A DNA stretch of 34,731 nucleotides from a candidate division FCPU426 bacterium. GTDB lineage: Bacteria; Oederibacteriota; Muellerivitia; Muellerivitales; Muellerivitaceae. The notes under the pieces were generated by a model. That model searched no databases. It was given only the letters and a program-made list of their open reading frames with translations, and was not told the origin of the DNA. Positions within the stretch are counted from its first letter, which is position 1; every line of letters starts with the position of its first letter. A program made the position numbers and the translations under genes. Positions 10,093 to 17,024 of the stretch are shown piece after piece. Location: positions 1-34,731 of the forward strand of contig JASHQZ010000041.1 of assembly GCA_030038835.1 (NCBI GenBank), given 5' to 3'.

Positions 10093-10494
10093 ATGAGCGT
10101 CATTGTCATCATTTTGTTTGTTTTGAATGCCTTAATGTTAATTGGCGTTGTTTTAATCCAGCAACCGAAGACTTCGGCCGGGCTGTTTTCCGGCACGGGC
10201 CAGAGCCTTCTGGGCACCAGTGGTAAAACATTTTGGACCAAATTCACCGCAGTTTTAGCCGGGTCTTTCATGATCCTTTGCCTTTTGATGTCTTTCGTCA
10301 ACCGTTATGAGAAGGCGCCTAGCTCGGTGACGGATCTCATCGAAAAACAACAGCAACAGGCAGCGCCTCCCCCACAAACGGCTGCTTCCGCTGCGGTATC
10401 AGCGGCTAACCCACAATCTCTAGTAAACCCAGCGCCCCAGGTGCAGGGAGCGCCCAAAACCGCGCCTTCTTCCCAAGGTGATTCAAAGAAATAG
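10093..10494 (+). CDS. secG: Preprotein translocase subunit SecG
   Basis: MSVIVIILFVLNALMLIGVVLIQQPKTSAGLFSGTGQSLLGTSGKTFWTKFTAVLAGSFMILCLLMSF; located after tpiA. Start at ATG 10093 preceded by AGCGGGGG. Confidence 0.9.
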   Translation: MSVIVIILFVLNALMLIGVVLIQQPKTSAGLFSGTGQSLLGTSGKTFWTKFTAVLAGSFMILCLLMSFVNRYEKAPSSVTDLIEKQQQQAAPPPQTAASAAVSAANPQSLVNPAPQVQGAPKTAPSSQGDSKK

Positions 10495-10538
10495 TGGATA
10501 TCGGGCGAGAGCCGTTTGAACGGGGGTGTAAAAACGTT

Positions 10539-11609
10539 ATGATCAGCGGAAGCAAATCTAGGGCCACTTTAAAGCAGGTCGCAAAGTATTGCGGCGTATC
10601 CCACACTACCGTTTCCATGGTGATCAATCAAAATCCTCGCATCTCGGCCGAGACCCGCGAGAAGGTCATGGCCGCCATCAAGAAGTTCAACTACTACCCC
10701 AACGTCGCCGCGCGGAGCCTGGTCATGTCCCGAACCAACACCATCGGCATTTTCGGGACCATGTTCGATTCTCCCTACTACAACGAGATTATCCGGGGCA
10801 TTGAGATGGAATGCCGCCACGCCAACGTGGACTTGAAAATCTATAATTGCAATGGAAGCTTGGAGGATTTCAACGACTTTTATGATCGCATTTTGGGCGA
10901 ACGCCGGATCGACGCGGTGATCGCCTTGTCCGTGCCCATGGAGGACGCGGTGTTGGATCGTTTTCAGAAGGAAGAATTACCGCTTATCATCCTCCAGCCC
11001 GTTTCCATTGAGGGCCCCAACCATCTTTTGGAAAAAATACCAACCCTTCACGCGGAAGACCGGAAAGGCATCTACAAGGCCGTCGGCTACCTTCTTTCGC
11101 TGGGGCACAAAAAGATCGGCTTTGTCAACGGCCCCGAGCACTTGAAAATCTGCCAGGACCGCTTGGCCGGCTACCGGGATGCGTTAAGGGACAACAACAT
11201 TCCTTATCAGGAGCAGAATGTCGTTTACTCGCATGTACGGCCCGATGCCTTCACCATGGACGCTGGCTACCAGGTGGGAAGGGAACTTTTAGAGCGCATT
11301 CCGGACCTCACGGCTATTTGCTGTGTATCCGATACCATGGCGATCGGTGTGATCAAAGCCTGTCGCCACAAGGGAAAGTCCGTGCCTGAGGACGTATCGA
11401 TCGTCGGGTTTGACGACACCTATGTGGCGCGCTTGGCCGATCCCTCCCTGACGACCCTTCATCAGCCGTTGTTGGAAATGGGAAAAGCTTCAGTGTCCAT
11501 GGCCCACGCCATCCTCAACAAAAAACCCATCGAGTACCTGCACCGTGGCTTTGATGTGGAACTCATCATCCGCGAGTCCAGCGCCAAGCCCCGCAAAAAT
11601 GCCAAGTAA
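10539..11609 (+). CDS. LacI-family transcriptional regulator
   Basis: N-terminal HTH ATLKQVAKYCGVSHTTVSMVINQNPRISAETREKVMAAIKKFNYYPNVAARSL plus periplasmic-binding-like domain ending SIVGFDDTYVARLADPSLTTLHQP. Confidence 0.93.
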   Translation: MISGSKSRATLKQVAKYCGVSHTTVSMVINQNPRISAETREKVMAAIKKFNYYPNVAARSLVMSRTNTIGIFGTMFDSPYYNEIIRGIEMECRHANVDLKIYNCNGSLEDFNDFYDRILGERRIDAVIALSVPMEDAVLDRFQKEELPLIILQPVSIEGPNHLLEKIPTLHAEDRKGIYKAVGYLLSLGHKKIGFVNGPEHLKICQDRLAGYRDALRDNNIPYQEQNVVYSHVRPDAFTMDAGYQVGRELLERIPDLTAICCVSDTMAIGVIKACRHKGKSVPEDVSIVGFDDTYVARLADPSLTTLHQPLLEMGKASVSMAHAILNKKPIEYLHRGFDVELIIRESSAKPRKNAK

Positions 11610-11613
11610 GGCC

Positions 11614-11705
11614 GGTCACAGTCTACAGCCGACAGTTCACAGCTAGCCGGACGGTTTTAAGGTTGGGTTGTTGCCGCGAACTGTCAACTGTGTGCTGTGA
11701 ACTGT
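11614..11705 (+). repeat. Imperfect inverted repeat (CTGTGAACTGT family) between the LacI gene and lnt
   Basis: ACAGTTCACAGC (11632-11643) is an exact inverse complement of GCTGTGAACTGT (11694-11705). A second register pairs 11614-11638 with 11678-11702 (19 of 25 by eye). Confidence 0.75.
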
Positions 11706-11714
11706 TGTTATAAT
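11706..11714 (+). promoter_or_regulatory. Extended -10 promoter TGtTATAAT ahead of lnt
   Basis: TG at 11706-11707, TATAAT at 11709-11714; standard spacing places +1 at about 11721, the A of the lnt ATG. Confidence 0.55.
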
Positions 11715-11720
11715 GCGCCC

Positions 11721-13325
11721 ATGATTCAAAGGCCTTCCTTTGCCACCCGGATCCTCCTGTGCCTTATCAGCGCCGTATTGGTCTGGTTATCCTTCCCAAA
11801 TTTCCTCTGTAAAACATTATCTCCACCCACCGCTTTCCTGGGTTGGATTGCCCTGATCCCCTTTTTCCTGGCCCTTCATGAAACTTCTCCGCACCAGGGA
11901 GCCTTCTTGGGATGGCTTTTCGGTTTTGCTCAGTTCGGCGGGATCCTTTATTGGATCGCCTTCCTGGAGGCGGCCCAATATTTGAGTGGTTTGGCTTGGG
12001 CGGTTTTGGTGTTTTACTTGAGCCTGTATTTTGCGGTATTCGGCTGGGGATATCGGTGGCTGACGGGGAAGGGAGTGCCGGAAGCTTGGATAGCCCCTTT
12101 CCTTTGGGTGGCCTTGGAGTACATTCGTGGAAGTCGGCCCTGGGGCGGTTTTTCTTGGGGGGAATTAGGTTACAGCCAGGCGCCCTACCCGATGGTGCTG
12201 ACCATCACTTCCTGGGGCGGGGTTTACGGGCTGACCTTTCTAATGGTTTTGTTTAATCTCCGCATCACCGAAGGACTGGGTGTCCGCTTGGAAAAAGGGA
12301 AAGGACCATGGTCTGCCTTCCACTTGAAATGGGGGATATTGGTTTTGACATTGGCTGTGCCAGTCCTGGTTCTCCTTAACGGATGGAGGGAGATCCAGGC
12401 CGCCAGCCTCCAAAAAGTCGGGACCGTGGCCTTGCTTCAGCCCAGCATCGATCAGGACATTAAATGGAGCAAGGAAAATGAAAACGCCACATATGACACC
12501 TTGGAACGGTTGGTCCGGAGTGCGAAAGAAGTAAATCCGGGGTTGGTGATTTGGCCTGAAACCGCCGCGCCGGCCTACTTGTTGTGGAGCCCGGACTCCC
12601 TCGGCCGGGTGGCATCCATCGTCCGGAAATCCAAAACCTACCATTTAGTGGGTTGTCTGGACGCTCAGAAAACGACTGGCGGAAGGGTTCGTTACTATAA
12701 CGCGGCGGTTCAATTCGGACCCCATGGGAAGCCGGAAGGCGTTTACCACAAACGCCATTTGGTTCCTTTCGGGGAATATGTTCCGTTCCAGAAATACCTG
12801 ACTTTTCTGGGACCTGTCGTGGGGGACCTGGGGAATTTCGATCCCGGCGAGAACTATGTGAAATTCAAGGTAAGGGGTTTCAGTTACACGCCGATGATTT
12901 GTTATGAAGTGATTTTCCCAGGCGATGTCGAAAAGGCTTTCCAAACCGGTGCAGATGCCCTAGTGAACATCAGCAACGACGCCTGGTACGGGCACACGGC
13001 TTCGCCCTACCAACACGCCATGATGGCCGTGGTTCGCTCAGCGGAAGAACGAAAACCCTTGCTTCGCGCGGCTAACACGGGTCTCTGCCTTGCCACCGAT
13101 CCCTTCGGGCGTGTACTTTGTTCCACGGACCTTTTCGAGACCACCTGGCTGGAGGCGAACGTCCTTTTGGCGCCCCGTGCGCACCGTACCCTTTATTCCC
13201 GCTGGGGCAACTGGTTCCCCCGTCTGTGCTGGGGCGTGGTGACAATTTTGACTTTGGGGTTTTTATTCAAAATTAGGATTCTCCAGGTTCATCCAGCTTC
13301 CGCTGAGGGAAACCATGCCGCGTAA
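11721..13325 (+). CDS. lnt: Apolipoprotein N-acyltransferase
   Basis: Multiple N-terminal TM helices, then a nitrilase-like domain: LLQPSIDQDIKW, IWPETAAPAY, HLVPFGEYVPF, MICYEVIFPG, NISNDAWYGHTASPYQHAMMAVVRSAEERKPLLRAANTG. Confidence 0.94.
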   Translation: MIQRPSFATRILLCLISAVLVWLSFPNFLCKTLSPPTAFLGWIALIPFFLALHETSPHQGAFLGWLFGFAQFGGILYWIAFLEAAQYLSGLAWAVLVFYLSLYFAVFGWGYRWLTGKGVPEAWIAPFLWVALEYIRGSRPWGGFSWGELGYSQAPYPMVLTITSWGGVYGLTFLMVLFNLRITEGLGVRLEKGKGPWSAFHLKWGILVLTLAVPVLVLLNGWREIQAASLQKVGTVALLQPSIDQDIKWSKENENATYDTLERLVRSAKEVNPGLVIWPETAAPAYLLWSPDSLGRVASIVRKSKTYHLVGCLDAQKTTGGRVRYYNAAVQFGPHGKPEGVYHKRHLVPFGEYVPFQKYLTFLGPVVGDLGNFDPGENYVKFKVRGFSYTPMICYEVIFPGDVEKAFQTGADALVNISNDAWYGHTASPYQHAMMAVVRSAEERKPLLRAANTGLCLATDPFGRVLCSTDLFETTWLEANVLLAPRAHRTLYSRWGNWFPRLCWGVVTILTLGFLFKIRILQVHPASAEGNHAA

Positions 13326-13692
13326 GTCAAGGGTTCGGCTGTTGAAAATCGCGACGGTCGGCGAGTTGAAAAACCATCGATCAAAGAAATTCATGATCCA
13401 ACGGTCCGACCGTCAAACCGAAGCATTCCTGATCCGAAAGGACGGACGGCACTACGCTTACTTGAACCTGTGCCGGCACTGGACCGTAGGACTGGATTTT
13501 GACGACAATGAGTTTTTTACAGAGGATGGAGAATGGCTAGTCTGCAAGAACCATGGGGCGGTCTACAACCCCATCAGCGGTGAATGCCTGGGCGGCCCCT
13601 GCGGTGGAGCGGCTCTTTACCGGGTTCCCTTGGTAGAAAAAGAAGGTTTTATTTACGCTGATGTGGCGAACATGGAGTGGGGAGAAATCTAG
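13315..13692 (+). CDS. Small Rieske-type [2Fe-2S] domain protein
   Basis: NLCRHW...LVCKNHGAVYNPISGECLGGPC matches a CxH...CxxH Rieske pattern; ATG overlaps the lnt 3' end by 11 nt. Confidence 0.82.
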   Translation: MPRKSRVRLLKIATVGELKNHRSKKFMIQRSDRQTEAFLIRKDGRHYAYLNLCRHWTVGLDFDDNEFFTEDGEWLVCKNHGAVYNPISGECLGGPCGGAALYRVPLVEKEGFIYADVANMEWGEI

Positions 13693-13797
13693 AAAAGTGA
13701 ATTCTGAATTTAAGTTTGAGTTTTGGAAAGTTTATTAATCTTTGGTTGAATGCCATCCGCGATTCATAATTTAACCTTTAAAATTGAAAATTGTCGT

Positions 13798-14853
13798 TTA
13801 GATGGGATGGAGCCCTCGGCGTGTCAACCCCGTCGTTTCGTCTAATCCGAACATCAGGTTCATGTTCTGGACACCCACATGGGCGCCTCCTTTGCCGATG
13901 CTGTCCAAGACGCTGAAGACAACGATACGGCCCCGGGCTTCGTCCACGTCCAAGCCGACGAAACAGAAGTTGGTGCCGGAAACGCTATTCACCCAGGGAT
14001 AGGGTTTGTATTGCCAGGAAACGCCCTCCTCTTTAGGGAGGTCATAAACCTTGACGAAGTACTCATCTTTGTAGAATTTTTTATAAAGACCCATGAGCTG
14101 GGCGCGGGTGACTTTGCGGTTGGGGAAGACATGGCAGACGTCCAGGATGCCGCGGACGATGGGGACATAGACGGGCGTAAACCCGATTTTAACCTTTTTT
14201 TTCGACAGGGCACCCAACTCCTGCTCTGCCTCATAGGTGTGGCGGTGTCCCACGACGTTGTACGGGATCAAGTTGTTCCCGATTTCGGCGTGGTGCGCCG
14301 GGCGGGAGAGGTCGGCACCGATGCCAGCGGTACCCGAAAGGCCGTCCACAACGATTTTGGAAGTTTCGATCCACCCGGCCTTAACCAGGGGGGCCAGGCC
14401 CAAGATGGCTGCGGAGGCGAAACAGCCGGGATTGGCAATGAGACGGGACTCCCGAATTTCATCCCGATGGAGCTCGGGAACGCCATAAACGGCTTCCCTC
14501 GTCAAGTTCCAGCTTTTATGTTTCTTCTTGTAGACCTTCTCCCAAGTGGTTCGGTCGCTCAAGCGAAAGTCCGCGCCGAGGTCGATGATTTTGGTGCCTT
14601 CCTTGAGGAACTTGGGTGCCAGCTCCATGGGAACTCCCGTGGGAAGGGCCATGAAAACCACGTCACAAGGGGTGGCCTCACCGGGACGGATAAATTTTAA
14701 GTCGGTCCCGTAGAGGTTGGGGTGATAATCGGCCACTTGAGCTTCGTGACGGCTCGTGGCCCAGGCGATTTCCACTTCCGGGTGGTCCATCAACACGCGC
14801 AGGACTTCACCGCCCATGTAACCAGTGGCACCGTAAACGCCGACTCGAATCAT
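13798..14853 (-). CDS. argC: N-acetyl-gamma-glutamyl-phosphate reductase
   Basis: MIRVGVYGATGYMGGEVLRVL, IANPGCFASAAILGLAPLV, VDGLSGTAGIGADLSRPAHHAEI, HRHTYEAEQEL. Start taken at ATG 14853 (GGGGAGACATC upstream). Confidence 0.95.
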   Translation of the reverse strand: MIRVGVYGATGYMGGEVLRVLMDHPEVEIAWATSRHEAQVADYHPNLYGTDLKFIRPGEATPCDVVFMALPTGVPMELAPKFLKEGTKIIDLGADFRLSDRTTWEKVYKKKHKSWNLTREAVYGVPELHRDEIRESRLIANPGCFASAAILGLAPLVKAGWIETSKIVVDGLSGTAGIGADLSRPAHHAEIGNNLIPYNVVGHRHTYEAEQELGALSKKKVKIGFTPVYVPIVRGILDVCHVFPNRKVTRAQLMGLYKKFYKDEYFVKVYDLPKEEGVSWQYKPYPWVNSVSGTNFCFVGLDVDEARGRIVVFSVLDSIGKGGAHVGVQNMNLMFGLDETTGLTRRGLHPI

Positions 14854-14983
14854 GATGTCTCCCCAAAAGGCAATCTTGATCAATGGAACGCTTGTACAGT
14901 AGTCCGCATTCTCTCCGGTACTGTTCTCAACAGTTCAACTGATCGCCTGCTACAATGTCCCGTTTTTCCGCTTCGGGGAAAAT

Positions 14984-15059
14984 TGGCGACCCCAACGGGA
15001 GTCGAACCCGTGTTGCCGGGATGAAAACCCGGTGTCCTAGGCCTCTAGACGATGGGGTC
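14984..15059 (-). tRNA. tRNA-Glu (TTC)
   Basis: Reverse complement GACCCCATCGTCTAGAGGCCTAGGACACCGGGTTTTCATCCCGGCAACACGGGTTCGACTCCCGTTGGGGTCGCCA: 7-bp acceptor, anticodon stem CCGGG/CCCGG with TTC, T-loop GTTCGACTC, encoded CCA. Confidence 0.96.
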
Positions 15060-15318
15060 GAAATTACGAAAAATGCGAAAAAGAAAGCAAATTTTAGGGG
15101 ACGAACCGGGGGAAGTCAAGGAAGGAAGGGAAGCCGAGGTGGGAATAACGGAGGGAAGCCTTGATAACCCAATGGGACGCCGTCAAAATTTATCCGATGG
15201 ATGACGCACGAGGGATAGGCCGCTATGATACGGGACCATAAGACGGGAACAATATGGCCGAAGGCCGGGTTTGTTCTTACTTTTCGGTTTAATTTTTTCA
15301 ATATGCCCTGGAGAAGAC

Positions 15319-15762
15319 GTGGCCAAGAAAAAGAAAGCCAACCCAAAGGTTCTATTTGAAACCGCGCAGAAAAAATTCACCGTCGAAGTTTTCCCGGACG
15401 TGAAAGTGACCTCCCAAAATTTCTTGGACTTGGTTTCTAGTGGCTTTTACAACGGCCTGACCTTTCATCGTTATGTTCCGGGCTTCGTGATCCAGGGAGG
15501 GGATCCGACGGGAACGGGTATGGGGGGATCCTCCAAAACCATTCCTCTTGAAATTACGGCTCATCAGCACGACAAGGGCGCGCTGGGCATGGCTCGGTCT
15601 CAAGACCCCGATTCCGCTTCCAGCCAGTTTTACATTTGTCTGGACGCGGCTCATCAGCTGGACGGAAATTACTGCGTATTTGGCCGGGTGGTAAAGGGCA
15701 TGGATAACGTTTTAAAGCTCCGCCAGGGCGACAAAATGATCCAAGTGACCTTGGCCAAGTAA
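15319..15762 (+). CDS. Cyclophilin-type peptidyl-prolyl cis-trans isomerase
   Basis: [69 protein letters not shown] 15319 preceded by GGAGAAG is preferred over the listed 15271 start. Confidence 0.92.
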   Translation: MAKKKKANPKVLFETAQKKFTVEVFPDVKVTSQNFLDLVSSGFYNGLTFHRYVPGFVIQGGDPTGTGMGGSSKTIPLEITAHQHDKGALGMARSQDPDSASSQFYICLDAAHQLDGNYCVFGRVVKGMDNVLKLRQGDKMIQVTLAK

Positions 15763-15799
15763 ATCCCACGGGAAAACTTGGGTTCCCCCAAACCTGTTG

Positions 15800-15805
15800 T
15801 ATAAT
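15800..15805 (+). promoter_or_regulatory. Putative -10 box TATAAT upstream of the second LacI gene
   Basis: TATAAT at 15800-15805, about 39 nt upstream of ATG 15844; -35 is weak (TTGGGT-like). Confidence 0.4.
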
Positions 15806-15843
15806 GACGGCAGTTCAACTTAGTAAAGCGAGGTCCCAAACCG

Positions 15844-16884
15844 ATGGCCATCACCATCAAGGACGTTGCGCAGAAAGCCGGAGTTTCCGTAGCGACCGTT
15901 TCAAGGGTTGTCAATCAAAAGGACATCCATAAGGTTGGAGTGAAGACCCAACAACGGATCGAAAGAATTCTCAAGGAACTGGGCTATTACCCCAACACTA
16001 TGGCCCGGGGCTTGAAGACCCGCAAAACTTACAATATCGGCGTTGTTTTCTTCTGGTACGAAAAACCATCCCTCAGTGATTTTTATCTGACGCGCGTTCT
16101 GGACGGCATCATCAGCTTCATTAGCGAAAAACGCTACAACATTTTGATGAACACCTTTAGCCGCCAGATCCAAAACGAGGGGGTTTACGCCAATTTCGTC
16201 AATTCAGGGCTTGTGGACGGCGTTCTAGCCATTGCCCCGCCCGTGGAATCTCGTTTTTATCAGGATTTGAAGCAGGGGTCCCTTCCTTACGTGCTGGTGA
16301 ATTACCAAGTGAACGACCCGAATGTTTGTTTCGTGGACTGCCTGAATACCCAGGGGATGATCGACGTGGTGGACCACCTCCTATCGCTGGATCACAAGCG
16401 TATCGGTTTTATCGCGGGCGACGTCAACTACTCCAAGAACGCCTTGGACCGGTTCAATGCCTTTAAGTACATCCTCAAAAAACGTGGCCTTGCCTTCCAT
16501 GAGGAACACGTCTATTTCGGAAATTGGACCGAACAGGCGGGCGCCAAGGCGGTGGAGGTCTTCTGGAAAACCAAGAATCCGCCTACCGCCTTGATCGGTT
16601 CGACTGACATGATGGCTATCGGCGCCATCCGGCAGCTTCGCAAGCAGGGCTTGCGCGTGCCGCAGGACGTCGCGGTTGTGGGCTTCGATGATATTTCCAA
16701 TGACTCCACGCTGACCACCGTGCACCAGCCCGCCTATGACATCGGCTATGAGGCCGCCAAGATGCTGTGGAACCAGATCGAGAAGCGACCCTTGGAGTAC
16801 ACCCACCGTTTTTTTCCTACCAAGTTGGTGGTTCGTGAAAGCTGCGGCTATTACTTGAAAAATTCCCAGGAACAAAAAAGCTGA
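15844..16884 (+). CDS. LacI-family transcriptional regulator (second copy)
   Basis: MAITIKDVAQKAGVSVATVSRVVNQKDIHKVGVKTQQRIERILKELGYYPNTMARGLKT plus DVAVVGFDDISNDSTLTTVHQP. Confidence 0.95.
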   Translation: MAITIKDVAQKAGVSVATVSRVVNQKDIHKVGVKTQQRIERILKELGYYPNTMARGLKTRKTYNIGVVFFWYEKPSLSDFYLTRVLDGIISFISEKRYNILMNTFSRQIQNEGVYANFVNSGLVDGVLAIAPPVESRFYQDLKQGSLPYVLVNYQVNDPNVCFVDCLNTQGMIDVVDHLLSLDHKRIGFIAGDVNYSKNALDRFNAFKYILKKRGLAFHEEHVYFGNWTEQAGAKAVEVFWKTKNPPTALIGSTDMMAIGAIRQLRKQGLRVPQDVAVVGFDDISNDSTLTTVHQPAYDIGYEAAKMLWNQIEKRPLEYTHRFFPTKLVVRESCGYYLKNSQEQKS

Positions 16885-16953
16885 CCGCCACGGGCCTTTT
16901 TTCTAAAACGCTTTTTCGAAACAGCCCCAGTCACCGTCTTTCCTAGTTTGCCG

Positions 16954-16982
16954 TTGAAGGCCTTTCCGAAAGATGTTATAAA
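16954..16982 (+). promoter_or_regulatory. Putative promoter TTGAAG-N17-TATAAA (with TGt extension) upstream of the glycoside hydrolase
   Basis: -35 TTGAAG 16954-16959, 17-nt spacer, TATAAA 16977-16982, TG at 16974-16975. Confidence 0.5.
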
Positions 16983-17024
16983 TGCCCCGGTTTTTAATTT
17001 CCGATTGCCAGGAATAGTGGTTTC

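Noticed and set aside
13879-14700. 273-aa plus-strand ORF across argC
   Set aside because: Mirror of argC, which has complete family motifs on the minus strand.
16886-16910. Possible terminator after the second LacI gene (GGGCCTTTTTT)
   Set aside because: U-run present but no convincing stem immediately 5' of it.
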